Position numbers and translations under genes: made by a program. This document shows positions 26,387 through 36,115 of a stretch of 64,000 nt of DNA, in pieces. Positions within the stretch are counted from its first letter, which is position 1; each line of letters opens with the position of its first letter. The DNA lies in assembly GCF_010731795.1 (NCBI RefSeq), contig NZ_AP022591.1:2728001-2792000 (forward strand). Reading direction: 5' to 3'. Origin of the DNA: Mycolicibacterium celeriflavum (GTDB lineage: Bacteria > Actinomycetota > Actinomycetes > Mycobacteriales > Mycobacteriaceae). The notes below the pieces were generated by a model. The model had not been told where the DNA came from. It searched no databases and was given only the letters and a program-made list of their open reading frames with translations.

Positions 26387-27199
26387 TTAGGGCTGCGGCA
26401 CCATCGCGAGTTGTCGGCTCTGCACCACGATTCGGCCCTCACAGTCGACGACGATGTGGTCCTCGTCGAACCAGTCCTGGCCGATCTCCACCGTCGTGCA
26501 GAGCACCCGCAGCCAGCCGTCGGCGGGCAGGGTGCGCAGATACGCGGTCAACTGGACCGTCGGCGCCCAGCCGAACCGGTTCACACCGAAGGTCACCGGC
26601 GCCGACACGTCGCCGCACAGCAGCGCGAACAGCACATCCGGAGCAACGCCCTTGGGCCGCACCCAGTACTCGATGACCGGTGGTCCGCCGTCAGATCGCG
26701 GCTGCATCGTGGTCAACGAGGGCCGGATGTCGCAGCCGTGTGCGAGGTGCACGATGTCCGCCATCGGATGTCCTTCACCGATCGGCTCCAGACCGGGCGG
26801 CGGCTCGGGTTGCATCAGCGGAATCACGGGATTGACCGACAGCAGCGGCGCCACGTGATGCTCCGGGTCGCCGAGCGTGATCGAGGCCCGCACGGCCGTT
26901 CGCTCGCCCTGGTTGAGTTCGACGTCGATCAGGCTGATGCGACGTCCGCGCTTGCGGACCGTGGTGACGAGTTGCATCGGGCCGGGGTCCGGCGCCCACA
27001 GGAAGTTTCCGGACACCGCGATCGGCTGAACGTCCCCTCCTGCGTGCTCCGTTCGCGCCGCATTTGCGCACAGCGCCAGCATCGCGCCGCCGTGCACCTT
27101 CGGCCCGATCGTCCAATGTTCGTTCAGCTCACCGTGATACACGCCGTCACCGGCGTCGGTGAGCGCCATGGCGTCGGTGAACAGGGTGGAGCCGGTCAT
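26387..27199 (-). CDS. Acyl-CoA thioesterase-like double-hotdog protein
   Basis: A 270-residue protein of the TesB-like double hotdog family. The N-terminal hotdog has WTIGPKVHGGAMLALCANAA (near 29-48) and SLIDVELNQGERTAVRASIT; the C-terminal hotdog has FGWAPTVQLTAYLRTLPADG and VVDCEGRIVVQSRQLAMV. Catalytic residues of this group are not clear from one sequence. ATG start with AAGGACC ahead of it. It is 24 bp downstream of the TIM-barrel gene, same direction. Corresponds to Rv0499. Confidence 0.82.
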   Translation of the reverse strand: MTGSTLFTDAMALTDAGDGVYHGELNEHWTIGPKVHGGAMLALCANAARTEHAGGDVQPIAVSGNFLWAPDPGPMQLVTTVRKRGRRISLIDVELNQGERTAVRASITLGDPEHHVAPLLSVNPVIPLMQPEPPPGLEPIGEGHPMADIVHLAHGCDIRPSLTTMQPRSDGGPPVIEYWVRPKGVAPDVLFALLCGDVSAPVTFGVNRFGWAPTVQLTAYLRTLPADGWLRVLCTTVEIGQDWFDEDHIVVDCEGRIVVQSRQLAMVPQP

Positions 27200-27223
27200 C
27201 TGGTGGTCCTTCGCGAGCTGAGG

Positions 27224-28069
27224 TCAGCGCAACAGGTGCGCGCGGGCGAACTGCAACGACTCCACCAGCAACGCCTCGCGTTCGGCGGCGGTCCGTGCGC
27301 CCGACGTGGTCACCTCAAGGATCACATGCCCGGTGAAGTCGCTCGCGGCCAGCATCTCGCAGACCTCCACCGTCGGCTGCGTGCCGCGGCCCGGCACCAG
27401 ATGTTCGTCGGTCGAGGCGCCGCTGCCGTCGCACAAGTGCAGGTGCACCAGCCCGTCTCCCATCCGACGGGCCATCTCGATCGCATCGGAGCCCGCGGTC
27501 GCGGTGTGCGACAGGTCCAGCGTGTAGTGGGCGTGGTTGCCGTCGAGCGGATCGTAGGACGGTGCGAAGGCCGAGATGCCCGGCCCCGGCCTGCCGCCAC
27601 GTTTGCGCATCCGCTCGATCGAGGTCTGGCCCGCGCCGAAGAACCGGTCGGCCCGAAACGGGAACATGTTCTCGACGGCGACCAGCACGTCGCTGGACGC
27701 CTCGAGCTCGGCAACCTGCTCAGCGAAGCCTTCGGCGTAGCGGCGCTGCCACCGGAACGGCGGATGTACGACGACGGTCTGGGCGCCCAACTGCTCTGCC
27801 GCGCGCACACTGCGTTCGAGTTTCGGGATCGGGTTGGCACCCCACACACGCTGCGAGATGAGCAGGCACGGCGCATGCACCGACAGCACGGGCATGTTGT
27901 ATTTCTCGGACAGCCCCGCGACGGCTTCCACATCCTGGCTGACCGTTTCGGCCCACACCATCAGCTCGACGCCGTCGTAGCCCAGCCGGGCCGCGTACTC
28001 GAAGGCCGCCTCGGTTCTCAGCGGGTAGACCGAGGCCGTCGACAGACCGACCTTGATGGCTGGGCGCAC
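27224..28069 (-). CDS. Sugar phosphate isomerase/epimerase (TIM-barrel, AP-endonuclease-2 family)
   Basis: A 281-residue TIM-barrel protein of the xylose isomerase-like/AP endonuclease 2 family. Metal-site residues appear in order: GYDGVELMVW (Glu), LSVHAPCLL (His), VVVHPPFRWQ (His), VAVENMFPF (Glu), YTLDLSHTATAG (Asp/His), VHLHLCDG (His), HVILEVTTSG (Glu). A complete set suggests an active metal enzyme. Substrate unknown. GTG start. Corresponds to Rv0498. Confidence 0.87.
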   Translation of the reverse strand: MRPAIKVGLSTASVYPLRTEAAFEYAARLGYDGVELMVWAETVSQDVEAVAGLSEKYNMPVLSVHAPCLLISQRVWGANPIPKLERSVRAAEQLGAQTVVVHPPFRWQRRYAEGFAEQVAELEASSDVLVAVENMFPFRADRFFGAGQTSIERMRKRGGRPGPGISAFAPSYDPLDGNHAHYTLDLSHTATAGSDAIEMARRMGDGLVHLHLCDGSGASTDEHLVPGRGTQPTVEVCEMLAASDFTGHVILEVTTSGARTAAEREALLVESLQFARAHLLR

Positions 28070-28084
28070 GAGTTATTGGGCGCC

Positions 28085-29200
28085 TCAGCCCGCCTGCATC
28101 AGTGCCAGCGGTCCGAACGTGACCATCGCCCCGACTGCGACGGCGATCAGCGTGCTGCCGATGTCCTCGGTCTTACGCACCACACGCACTCCGACCACCA
28201 GGCCGAGAATCACCAACACGCCGAGCACCAGCGCGATGATGCTGTTCCACTTCCACAGCTGATCGAACGCGATGAACAGGCCCGCCCCGAAAGCGACCGC
28301 GATCACGCACTGGGCGACGACCCACGCGCCGCGCAGGAACGCCGACATCGGTCCCGAGGGCGCGACGTCGGCATCGTCCTCGAGGTCGATGTCCTCCGGA
28401 CCCAGGTCGTTGTCGCGCCGAACTTCCTCGTCGGCGACGCCCGGACCGCCGAACAGCGCACTGTCGCTATCCCGGGAACGCAGGTACGACGGCAGGTCCT
28501 CGCGGTCGTCGCCCTCCGGTTCGACGAGGTCGACGGCGGCTTCGGCGGCGTCCTCCTCGTCGGCCTTGGGATCGGACCAGTCGAGCGGATCCGGGCTCAT
28601 CTGCTCGGCGCCCACTCCGGTGTCGGTTCCCGCTCCCGCCCCGCTGCGCCCGCCCAGACCGAACCGGCGCCGAGCGAAGTGCGAGCGGCGCGGCGGGGCG
28701 AAGAAGTCCAGGTCTTCGTCGGTTTCGCGTTGCTCGACGTGGGTCTGGTAGTCGGCGACCGCGTCGGCGTACTCGTCCTGCTCGTCGGCGGTCTCCGCTT
28801 CGGTCTCGACGTCGTCGGCGGCTGGCTGCACCTCGTCGACGTGGTCAACGGCGCCGTTGCTGGCCGCGGCCTCGGCGGCGGGTTCGGGATCGGCGGCCTC
28901 GAGGGGTTCGGGCTCGGCTTCGACTGCTTCGGCTTCGGCGGCTGCGACGACTTCTTCCTCGGCCTCGGCTGGGGCGTCGACCACCGCGGCGGCCGACCGC
29001 CCGGTCGCGGGTGCGTCGTCGTCATCGCGGACGATCGGGATTTCGCCGGTCAGTTCGGCGACGGTGATCGAGTCGGTGTCCCCGCGGCGACGGCGGCGCC
29101 GACCGCCGATAGGCGGCGCACCGATCGTGCCGTTGCGCGCCAGCAACTCCGCGACCGAGATGGGTCGCGTGTTGCTGTGGTCGTCTTCTGGTCCTGTCAT
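28085..29200 (-). CDS. Membrane protein with long acidic N-terminus (Rv0497-like)
   Basis: A 371-residue protein in two parts. Residues 1-270 are predicted disordered and very rich in Glu, Asp and Ala, with an arginine cluster (GGRRRRRRGDTDS) near residue 35. Residues about 285-371 contain four hydrophobic segments (AWVVAQCVIAVAFGAGLFIA, IIALVLGVLVILGLVVGV, LIAVAVGAMVTFGPLALMQ). The opening RPISVAELLARNGTIGAPP is conserved in mycobacteria. It probably tethers a cytoplasmic arm to the membrane; no function is known to me. ppx lies 26 bp upstream. Confidence 0.85.
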   Translation of the reverse strand: MTGPEDDHSNTRPISVAELLARNGTIGAPPIGGRRRRRRGDTDSITVAELTGEIPIVRDDDDAPATGRSAAAVVDAPAEAEEEVVAAAEAEAVEAEPEPLEAADPEPAAEAAASNGAVDHVDEVQPAADDVETEAETADEQDEYADAVADYQTHVEQRETDEDLDFFAPPRRSHFARRRFGLGGRSGAGAGTDTGVGAEQMSPDPLDWSDPKADEEDAAEAAVDLVEPEGDDREDLPSYLRSRDSDSALFGGPGVADEEVRRDNDLGPEDIDLEDDADVAPSGPMSAFLRGAWVVAQCVIAVAFGAGLFIAFDQLWKWNSIIALVLGVLVILGLVVGVRVVRKTEDIGSTLIAVAVGAMVTFGPLALMQAG

Positions 29201-29226
29201 GGTGTATTGCCTTCGGCCTTCGTCAC

Positions 29227-30249
29227 CTATCGTCCAGCATTGCGCAAAAACGTCTGTACTGAGGCCGGATTGTCAGCGCCGCCGACGGTCGTGGGATCGT
29301 CGGCACCGACGAGGCCGCTGCCGTCGGCTTCGCTGTCGAGTCTCCGCAGAATCAGCCCTTCCCGCAACGCCCAGGGGCAGATGTCCACGGTCTCGACGGC
29401 CAGGGCGTTCATGCTCGCCTCAGCGACCAACGCGCCGGCCACGATCTGTGGCGCCCGTTCGGCACTCACCCCTTCCAATTCCGCTCGGTCGGCCGCGGTC
29501 ATCCTAGAGATGAATGCTATGAGCTGCCTTAACCCGGTGGCCGTCAGCGTCCGTTTGACCCGCGGACCCGCTCCGGACGGCGCCGCGCCCGTCAACCGGG
29601 CCAGCGAGCGGAACGTCTTCGACGTCGCAACAGCCAGGTCCGGGGTGCCGGCTTTGAGCAGCTCGGCACCGGCGTCGGCCACTTCGGTGGCCAGCCAGTC
29701 GCGCAGCATCGCGACCCGCCGGCGGCCCGGGGGGTCGTCGGGCAGCCATTCGCGGGTGAGCCGGCCCGCGCCGAGCGGGAGCGACAGCGCCACCTCCGGC
29801 TCCTCGTCGACGCCGTTGGACAGCTCGAGCGACCCGCCGCCGATGTCGATGTTGATGATGCGTCCGGCGCTCCACCCGTACCAGCGCCGCACGGCCAGAA
29901 ACGTCAACCTCGACTCGTCGACACCGGCGAGCACGCGCAGCGACACCCCCGTCTCGGCGAGCACCCGGGCGAGCAACTCCTCGGAGTTCTTGGCGTCGCG
30001 CACCGCCGAGGTGGCGAACGCCATCAGCTCCGAGCAACCGGAACTGGTGGCGATCTTGGCGAACTCGTCGATGGTGCCGATCAGTTTGTCCGCGCCCTTG
30101 CGGGTCAGCTTGCCGGAGCTGTCGATCGCCTCGGCGAGCCGCAGCGAGGCCTTGGTGGAACTCATCGGTGTCGGATGGCCGCCACGCCGTGCGTCCACCA
30201 CCAAGAGGTGAACGGTATTGCTGCCCACGTCGAGCACGCCTAATCGCAC
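29227..30249 (-). CDS. ppx: Exopolyphosphatase/pppGpp phosphohydrolase family (Ppx1-like)
   Basis: A 340-residue ASKHA-fold phosphatase. The phosphate-1 loop is [17 protein letters not shown] at the N-terminus, the phosphate-2 loop [14 protein letters not shown] near 130-143, and the catalytic glutamate region is [15 protein letters not shown] near 84-98. Homologous to M. tuberculosis Ppx1 (Rv0496), which acts on short polyphosphate. It is the short form, without the HD domain. GTG start with TAAGTT 6 nt upstream (leaderless), divergent from the next gene across 33 bp. Confidence 0.9.
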   Translation of the reverse strand: MRLGVLDVGSNTVHLLVVDARRGGHPTPMSSTKASLRLAEAIDSSGKLTRKGADKLIGTIDEFAKIATSSGCSELMAFATSAVRDAKNSEELLARVLAETGVSLRVLAGVDESRLTFLAVRRWYGWSAGRIINIDIGGGSLELSNGVDEEPEVALSLPLGAGRLTREWLPDDPPGRRRVAMLRDWLATEVADAGAELLKAGTPDLAVATSKTFRSLARLTGAAPSGAGPRVKRTLTATGLRQLIAFISRMTAADRAELEGVSAERAPQIVAGALVAEASMNALAVETVDICPWALREGLILRRLDSEADGSGLVGADDPTTVGGADNPASVQTFLRNAGR

Positions 30250-30282
30250 ACCTTCAACTTAATCGGTCTACCGTTGATTACC
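30250..30282. promoter_or_regulatory. 33-bp divergent leaderless promoter pair
   Basis: The whole gap between ppx and the Cys-rich gene. Minus strand: TAAGTT (30256-30261) 6 nt before the ppx GTG. Plus strand: TACCGT (30269-30274) 8 nt before the GTG at 30283. The two -10 boxes are 7 bp apart. Confidence 0.55.
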
Positions 30283-31059
30283 GTGAGCGCATCGCATCCT
30301 GGCGAGGTCGAACTCGATTTCGCCCGTGAGTGGGTCGAGTTCTACGACCCGGACAATCCCGAGCATCTGATCGCTGCCGATCTGACGTGGCTGTGCTCCC
30401 GCTGGACGTGTGTGTTCGGCACACCGGCCTGCCAGGGCACGGTCGAGGGTCGTCCGGATGACGGCTGCTGTTCGCACGGCGCGTTCCTGTCCGACAAGGA
30501 CGACATCGCCCGCCTGGACGACGCGGTCAAGACGCTGACCGACGAGGACTGGCAGTTCCGTGAGAAGGGGCTCGGCAAGAAGGGCTACCTGGAGATGGAC
30601 GAGTACGACGACAAGCCCAACCTGCGTACCCGAAAGTACAAGGGCGCCTGCATCTTCCTCAACCGGCCCGGCTTTGCCGGTGGCATCGGCTGCGCACTGC
30701 ACAGCAAGGCGCTCAAGCTGGGTGTCGAACCGTTGACGATGAAGCCCGACGTGTGCTGGCAGCTGCCGATCCGGCGCACGCAGGAGTGGGTGGAGCGGCC
30801 CGACGGGACGGAAGTCCTCAAGACCTGGATCACCGAGTACGACCGTCGCGGCTGGGGCGAAGGCGGTGAGGATCTGCACTGGTACTGCACCGGCGATCCG
30901 AACGCGCACGTCGGCAGCAAGCAGGTGTGGGAGTCCTACGGGCCCGAGCTGACCGAGCTGCTGGGCGAGAAGGCGTATGCGGAGCTCGCGGCGATGTGCA
31001 AGCGGCGCAGCGGTTTAGGGCTGATCGCCGTGCACCCCGCCACCCGCCTGGCCGGATGA
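30283..31059 (+). CDS. Conserved cysteine-rich protein (Rv0495c-like)
   Basis: A 258-residue cytoplasmic protein. Its first half has several conserved cysteines and a histidine spaced like a metal site: [33 protein letters not shown], then [21 protein letters not shown]. This resembles the zinc/iron-cluster pattern of the UPF0153 (YkgJ) type, which is inference. Start placed at GTG 30283 rather than TTG 30274 because a TACCGT box lies 8 nt upstream and the conserved sequence starts near there. Function unknown. Its stop overlaps the next ATG. Confidence 0.85.
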   Translation: MSASHPGEVELDFAREWVEFYDPDNPEHLIAADLTWLCSRWTCVFGTPACQGTVEGRPDDGCCSHGAFLSDKDDIARLDDAVKTLTDEDWQFREKGLGKKGYLEMDEYDDKPNLRTRKYKGACIFLNRPGFAGGIGCALHSKALKLGVEPLTMKPDVCWQLPIRRTQEWVERPDGTEVLKTWITEYDRRGWGEGGEDLHWYCTGDPNAHVGSKQVWESYGPELTELLGEKAYAELAAMCKRRSGLGLIAVHPATRLAG

Positions 31060-31349
31060 ACCTGTTCCTGTTCCGGCTGATCCCGCCGCGAGCGGATTTC
31101 GCCCAGACCATGACACCCGCCGAGCAGCAGGCCATGGCGGCGCATCAGGAGTACTGGCAGCAACTGCTGGCCGACGGTCGCGTCGTCGTCTACGGCCCGG
31201 TCGCCGACCCCGAAGGTGTCTGGGGGATGGGCGTGCTACGCGCCACCGATCGCGCCGAGGTGCTCGCGATCGCCGAGCGCGACCCGTCGGTCACCGCCGG
31301 TGTCAACACATTCGACGTGTTCGAGATCATGGGCGGCACGACGGGTTGA
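31056..31349 (+). CDS. YCII-related domain protein
   Basis: A 97-residue YciI-like ferredoxin-fold protein: [48 protein letters not shown], then [20 protein letters not shown]. The conserved histidine of the family is in MAAHQEYW. Start chosen for the ATGA overlap with the preceding gene. Family members are small enzymes or fold modules of unclear role. Convergent with regX3, 9 bp apart. Confidence 0.8.
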   Translation: MNLFLFRLIPPRADFAQTMTPAEQQAMAAHQEYWQQLLADGRVVVYGPVADPEGVWGMGVLRATDRAEVLAIAERDPSVTAGVNTFDVFEIMGGTTG

Positions 31350-31358
31350 CGGGTGATT

Positions 31359-32045
31359 TCAGCCCTCGAGCTTGTAACCGAGGCCGCGGACGGTAACCAG
31401 GTGCACCGGGTTCGCAGGATCCGCCTCGATCTTCGACCGAAGCCGCTTGACGTGCACGTCAAGGGTTTTGGTGTCGCCCACATAGTCGGCGCCCCACACC
31501 CGGTCGATCAGCTGGCCGCGGGTCAGCACCCGGCCGCTGTTGCGCATCAGATACTCTAGCAGATCGAACTCCTTGAGCGGCAACGTGATCGGCTCACCGT
31601 TCACCGACACCACGTGGCGCTCGACGTCCATCCGGACGGGTCCGGCCTCCAGCACGCTGTCGCTGAGTCCGACGTCGTCGTTGTCGGCGCCGCGCCGCAG
31701 CACCGCACGGATACGAGCGATCAGCTCACGCGCCGAGTACGGCTTGGTGACATAGTCGTCGGCGCCGAGTTCCAGCCCGACCACCTTGTCGATCTCGCTG
31801 TCGCGAGCGGTCACCATGATCACCGGAACGCTTGAGCGCGAACGCAATTGCTTGCACACGTCCGTCCCGCTCATCCCGGGCAGCATCAAGTCGAGCAGCA
31901 CGATGTCGGCGCCGGCGCGTTCGAACTCGGCGAGGGCGGTCGGCCCGTCGGTGACGACGGTGGCCTCGAACCCCTCCTTGCGAAGCAGAAAGGCCAGGGG
32001 ATCGGCCAAGGACTCCTCGTCCTCCACGATCAGCACACTGGTCAT
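31359..32045 (-). CDS. regX3: Two-component response regulator RegX3
   Basis: OmpR/PhoB-type response regulator of phosphate starvation, 228 residues. In the receiver domain (1-115) the acidic pocket is VEDEES, the phosphorylated Asp is Asp52 in [11 protein letters not shown] and the conserved lysine is in YVTKPY. The winged-helix effector domain (about 130-225) carries [20 protein letters not shown]. It overlaps senX3 by 4 bp (ATGA). In M. tuberculosis the two genes are separated by MIRU repeats; there are none here. Confidence 0.97.
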   Translation of the reverse strand: MTSVLIVEDEESLADPLAFLLRKEGFEATVVTDGPTALAEFERAGADIVLLDLMLPGMSGTDVCKQLRSRSSVPVIMVTARDSEIDKVVGLELGADDYVTKPYSARELIARIRAVLRRGADNDDVGLSDSVLEAGPVRMDVERHVVSVNGEPITLPLKEFDLLEYLMRNSGRVLTRGQLIDRVWGADYVGDTKTLDVHVKRLRSKIEADPANPVHLVTVRGLGYKLEG

Positions 32046-33226
32046 TGGTCTCGCTGGTCCTCTCGTTCGTCCGATTCATGATCGGGGTAGGCCGGAATCG
32101 ACAGCGTGAACGTCGATCCCGTACCCGGCTGACTCCACAGCCGGATGCTTCCGTTGTGGTTGGCCGCGACGTGCTTGACGATCGCCAACCCCAACCCGGT
32201 GCCGCCGGTGGCCCGGGAGCGCGCCTTGTCGACGCGGAAGAACCGCTCGAACACCCGCTCCTGGTCCTCGCGGGCGATGCCGATACCGCGGTCGGTGACC
32301 GCGATCTCGATGTCGGCTCCGCGCCGCCTGCGGCTGATCGAGACCGACGACCCGTGCGGCGAGTAGGCGATCGCGTTGGACACCAGGTTCGCGATCGCGG
32401 TCACCAGCAGCGACTGGTCGCCCAGTGCGCGGAAACCGGTCGGTGCGTCGGTGGTGATCCTGATGTCGGCGTTGTCGGCGGGCACCTTGTGCCGGGACAA
32501 CGCCTCGGCTACCACGGTGTCGACGTCGACGGCGTCGAGGACCGGCAGGGCCTCGGCACCCTGCAGCCGGGACAGCTCGATCAACTCGCCGACCATGTTG
32601 GCCAGCCGGTTGGACTCGGCCACCATCTTCTCGGCGAACCGACGCACGGTGGCGGGGTCGTCGGCCGACGCGAGCAGCGCCTCGGCCAGCACGCCCATCG
32701 CACCGACCGGGGTCTTGAGTTCGTGGCTGACGTTGGCCACGAAGTCGCGGCGGGTGGCTTCCATCCGGGCGTGCTCGGACTGGTCGTCGACGTAGACGAC
32801 CGCGAACCGGCGATCCTGTTCGGTCAGCAACCGGACGTGGCCACGCACCGAGAGCCCGGACCGGCCGGGGTTGACCCGCTTGTGCGCCGCGAGGTCGACT
32901 TCGGTGGGTTCGCCGGTGGTCAGCGTGCGCTCGGCGGCGCGCCAGGCCCGCTCGTCGAGCAGCCGGTCGGAGACCAGGCCCAGCTCACGGGCCCGGTCGT
33001 TGGCGTACACGACGTCACGGAAGTGGTCGACCACCACGATTCCCGTGGGTGACCGCGACGCGATGTGGGAGAGCATCTGCGAGACGGTGATGCCGGCCTG
33101 CGCGCTGGCCCGACGCTGCCGATGTTCCCTCAGGCGGGGCGCCAACCCCGCTCCAAGTGCCACACCGGTCACCAGAGCGAGCAGTGCGACCACCGCTGCG
33201 AGCAGCAGTGCCGAAACGACACTCAC
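32042..33226 (-). CDS. senX3: Sensor histidine kinase SenX3
   Basis: Phosphate-responsive sensor kinase, 394 residues. Two short N-terminal membrane helices (about 3-30) are followed by a PAS-like domain (about 45-150), the phospho-accepting His168 in [13 protein letters not shown], and the ATPase domain with [11 protein letters not shown] (N box), VTDRGIGIA (G1) and [12 protein letters not shown] (G2). GTG start. A GGTGAAC motif at 33246-33252, 20 bp upstream, resembles half of a RegX3 site, which would mean autoregulation. Confidence 0.96.
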   Translation of the reverse strand: MSVVSALLLAAVVALLALVTGVALGAGLAPRLREHRQRRASAQAGITVSQMLSHIASRSPTGIVVVDHFRDVVYANDRARELGLVSDRLLDERAWRAAERTLTTGEPTEVDLAAHKRVNPGRSGLSVRGHVRLLTEQDRRFAVVYVDDQSEHARMEATRRDFVANVSHELKTPVGAMGVLAEALLASADDPATVRRFAEKMVAESNRLANMVGELIELSRLQGAEALPVLDAVDVDTVVAEALSRHKVPADNADIRITTDAPTGFRALGDQSLLVTAIANLVSNAIAYSPHGSSVSISRRRRGADIEIAVTDRGIGIAREDQERVFERFFRVDKARSRATGGTGLGLAIVKHVAANHNGSIRLWSQPGTGSTFTLSIPAYPDHESDEREDQRDQ

Positions 33227-33356
33227 GCGGAAATCGTACGCATCCGGTGAACGTCATCCCAGCAGCGTGCGGCCGAATCGGGACAAGTCACACAAGGAAA
33301 GAAGGAAATTCGGGCCCCGGCCTTCCCCTGTTAACCCGTTGTTCGCCGTCGTCGCC

Positions 33357-34106
33357 CTATTTCGCGCCTTGGGATGCGACGGCGGCGGCGCCCGCGGCCG
33401 CGGCTTCGGGATCCAGGTACGTGCCGCCGATGACGGTCGGCTTGAGATCGGAGTCCAGGTCGTACCGCAGCGGGATGCCGGTCGGGATGTTGAGCCCGAC
33501 GACGTCCTCGTCGGACATGCCGTCGAGGTACTTGACCAGCGCACGCAGCGAGTTGCCGTGCGCGGCGATCAGCACGGTCTTACCCGCGCGCAGGTCCGGT
33601 TCGATGGTCTCGGTGTAGTACGGCACGAACCGCTCGACCACGTCCTTGAGGCACTCGGTGCGCGGCGGACCGCCGGGCACGTCGGCGTAGCGCGGGTCGC
33701 CGTCCTGGCTGTAGGTGCTGCCGGGCTCGATCGGCGGCGGCGGGGTGTCGTAGCTGCGTCGCCACGCCATGAACTGCTCCTCGCCGAACTTCTCCTTGGT
33801 CTCGGCCTTGTTCAGCCCTTGCAGCGCGCCGTAATGCCGCTCGTTGAGCCGCCAGTCGCGGTGCACCGGAATCCAGTGCCGATCGGCCTTGTCCAAGGCC
33901 AGGTTGGCGGTGGTGATCGCGCGGCGCAGCAACGAGGTGTAGAGCACGTCGGGTTGGCGGTCGAGCTCCTTGATCAACTCGCCTGCCCGCACTGCTTCGG
34001 CGCGACCCTTCTCCGTCAGATCGACGTCGACCCACCCGGTGAACAGGTTCTTCTCGTTCCAGTCGCTCTCGCCGTGGCGAAGCAGGATCAGCGTGCAGTC
34101 ACCCAT
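33357..34106 (-). CDS. gpm1: 2,3-bisphosphoglycerate-dependent phosphoglycerate mutase
   Basis: Glycolytic interconversion of 2- and 3-phosphoglycerate. The 249-residue protein has the phosphohistidine motif [12 protein letters not shown] (His11), [24 protein letters not shown] and the second catalytic histidine in [13 protein letters not shown]. All are standard for the dPGM family. The Ala-rich C-terminus matches mycobacterial enzymes. In M. tuberculosis, too, it is the neighbour upstream of senX3-regX3. Confidence 0.96.
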   Translation of the reverse strand: MGDCTLILLRHGESDWNEKNLFTGWVDVDLTEKGRAEAVRAGELIKELDRQPDVLYTSLLRRAITTANLALDKADRHWIPVHRDWRLNERHYGALQGLNKAETKEKFGEEQFMAWRRSYDTPPPPIEPGSTYSQDGDPRYADVPGGPPRTECLKDVVERFVPYYTETIEPDLRAGKTVLIAAHGNSLRALVKYLDGMSDEDVVGLNIPTGIPLRYDLDSDLKPTVIGGTYLDPEAAAAGAAAVASQGAK

Positions 34107-34148
34107 GCCGGAATCTTCTCACGACGGACGGATCGACCTCTGCCCGTA

Positions 34149-34207
34149 CCGAAACCGACGAAAAGGCGGTATCCGGTCGGAAAAACCCGCCAAAACGTAG
34201 GTTTGGG
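34149..34207. repeat. Palindromic repeat, family A, copy 2 (intergenic)
   Basis: Arms 34149-34169 and 34187-34207 pair at 15 of 21 positions around a 17-bp centre. The arm CCGAAACCGACG...GGCGG matches the ccdA copy at 3012-3072. It lies in the gap between the YbjN-like gene and gpm1. Confidence 0.6.
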
Positions 34208-34226
34208 CGAGGATGAGGGCGAAGAG

Positions 34227-34733
34227 TCAGTCGTCGTCTTCGATCAGGTGGGCGAACGCCTGCAGGTTCTTCAACGACTCGCCGCGCGACACCCGCCACT
34301 CCCATTCTTTCTGGATAGACGATCGAAAGCCCAACTCCAGCAACGTGTTGAAGTCATTGTCGACGGCTTCGAGCACCTGGCCGAGCACGCGGTCGACCTC
34401 CTCGGAAGTGACCGATTCCAACGACATCCGGCCGACGAGATAGATGTCGCCGACGTTGTCGAGTGTGTAGGCCACCCCGTAGAGCCGGCGGTTGCGCTTG
34501 AGCAGGAACCGGTACACGCCCTCGTGGTTCTCGTCGGGTTTGCGGCAGACGAACGCCTCGATCCGCACCGAATGTTCGCCGATGGACAGGATCGTGTTGG
34601 TCTTCAACCGTCGCTCGCCGGGCAGTTCGACGATGATGCCGGGCAACCCGCCGTGCGCGCCTTCGTGCCGCGTGCAGACCAGGCCGTTCTCCTTGCACGC
34701 TTCCTCGATGACCTTCGCCGCGTCGGTGCTCAT
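34227..34733 (-). CDS. YbjN-domain protein (Rv0487-like)
   Basis: A 168-residue protein of the YbjN/DUF1790 family. [20 protein letters not shown] is followed by the fold core [40 protein letters not shown] and [20 protein letters not shown]. The family adopts the secretion-chaperone-like fold and may act as a chaperone. The ATG (34731-34733) overlaps the mshA stop, so the two are coupled; a role beside mycothiol synthesis is not established. Confidence 0.86.
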   Translation of the reverse strand: MSTDAAKVIEEACKENGLVCTRHEGAHGGLPGIIVELPGERRLKTNTILSIGEHSVRIEAFVCRKPDENHEGVYRFLLKRNRRLYGVAYTLDNVGDIYLVGRMSLESVTSEEVDRVLGQVLEAVDNDFNTLLELGFRSSIQKEWEWRVSRGESLKNLQAFAHLIEDDD

Positions 34734-36031
34734 GCCCGCACCCCCCGGCGGCGGCTGAACCGCCGTCCGGTGCGGCGCGCGCCGCCGTCGCGTGACCGCT
34801 GCCGCGCCCGGTAATCGCCGATCGCACGCCCGTAGCTGGCCAGCAGCGCATCGACGGTGCGTGACCACGAGAACGTGGCGGCGTGGGCGATCGCGGCGGG
34901 CCTCATGGCGTCGGCCCGTTGCAGCAGATCGCCGATGGCGTGCGCCCAGTCGCCGTCGTCGTGGCCGTCGACCAGGGTCCCGGTGACGCCGTCGCGCACC
35001 GCGACCGGCAGCCCACCGACCGCCGCGGCCACCACCGGCGTGCCGCACGCCTGCGCTTCTACGGCGACCAGTCCAAAGGACTCCGAATAGCTGGGCACCG
35101 CCACCAGATCCGCGGCGCGGTACACGTTGACCAGCTGTTCGCGCGACTGCGGCGGCAGGAATGTCACCCGATCCGAAATACCCAGATCGTCGGCCAGCCG
35201 AACCAGCCCGTCGGGCGCCTGCAGTCCGCTGCCGGATGGCCCGCCCGCGATCACCACGCGCACGCCCGGCAGCTTGGCGACGGCGCGCAATGCGACGTCG
35301 GGCGCCTTCAGCGGCTGGATGCGGCCCACGAATGCGACGATCGGTTCGTCGGCGGCCAGTCCCAGCGCGGCGCGCGCGGCTTTCCGATCCCCCGGCGTGA
35401 ACACCTCCAGATCGACGCCAGGGTGTACGACGTCGATCCGTGCCGGGTCCGCATTGTGCAGCGAAATCAGTTCCTGGGCTTCATGTTCGGTGTTGACGAT
35501 CAATCGGTCCGCTTCGTCGACGACCTGCTGCTCACCGACCGCGCGCAGCGGCGGTTCGGGCGAGTCGCCGTCGGCCAGCGCGGCGTTCTTGACCGCGGCC
35601 AGTGTGTGCGCGGTGTGCACCAGCGGGACGGCCCAGCGGTCGCGGGCCAGCCAGCCGACCTGACCGGACAACCAATAGTGCGAGTGCACGATGTCGTAGT
35701 AGCCGGGTTCGTGCGTCGCCTCGGCGCGCAGCACCCCCGCGGTGAAGGCGCACAACTGCGTGGGCAGGTCGTACTTGTCCAGCCCCTCGAACGGCCCGGC
35801 CACCACGTTGCGCACCAGCACACCGGGCGCCACCCGCACGGTCGGCGGGTCAGACGACGAGGTCGCGCGGGTGAAGATCTCGACCGCCACACCGCGGCGA
35901 GCCATCTGCAGCGCACTCTGCAGCACGTAGACGTTCATGCCGCCGGCATCGCCGGTGCCGGGCTGGGCCAGTGGCGAGGTGTGCACCGACAGCACGGCTA
36001 CGCGTCGGGGCAGTTCCGTTGCTGGGCGCAC
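34730..36031 (-). CDS. mshA: D-inositol-3-phosphate glycosyltransferase MshA
   Basis: First enzyme of mycothiol synthesis: adds GlcNAc from UDP-GlcNAc to inositol-3-phosphate. A 433-residue GT-B enzyme (GT4 family) with the glycine-rich acceptor loop [42 protein letters not shown] and the C-terminal [19 protein letters not shown] (EX7E motif). Start placed at GTG 36029-36031 because the product then begins [15 protein letters not shown] as in M. smegmatis; a GTG 13 codons upstream is possible. Confidence 0.95.
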   Translation of the reverse strand: MRPATELPRRVAVLSVHTSPLAQPGTGDAGGMNVYVLQSALQMARRGVAVEIFTRATSSSDPPTVRVAPGVLVRNVVAGPFEGLDKYDLPTQLCAFTAGVLRAEATHEPGYYDIVHSHYWLSGQVGWLARDRWAVPLVHTAHTLAAVKNAALADGDSPEPPLRAVGEQQVVDEADRLIVNTEHEAQELISLHNADPARIDVVHPGVDLEVFTPGDRKAARAALGLAADEPIVAFVGRIQPLKAPDVALRAVAKLPGVRVVIAGGPSGSGLQAPDGLVRLADDLGISDRVTFLPPQSREQLVNVYRAADLVAVPSYSESFGLVAVEAQACGTPVVAAAVGGLPVAVRDGVTGTLVDGHDDGDWAHAIGDLLQRADAMRPAAIAHAATFSWSRTVDALLASYGRAIGDYRARQRSRDGGARRTGRRFSRRRGVRA

Positions 36032-36115
36032 ACAGTCATGTCTACACCGCGCCCGCGAAGGCCCCGTCACGCAGTGGCTTCTTGGGCCAGCAAGAGTGCC
36101 GACGAAATTTGGACC

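Noticed and set aside
26126..30211. Open frame of 1361 codons on the plus strand
   Set aside because: It is antisense to proC, the thioesterase, the isomerase, Rv0497-like and ppx genes, all with clear motifs. High GC keeps such frames open, and its composition (Arg, His, Gln) is not protein-like.
33227..33356. Riboswitch or small RNA upstream of senX3
   Set aside because: There is one GGTGAAC motif and a GC-rich palindrome, but no recognisable aptamer core or terminator. Kept only as a note on possible RegX3 autoregulation.
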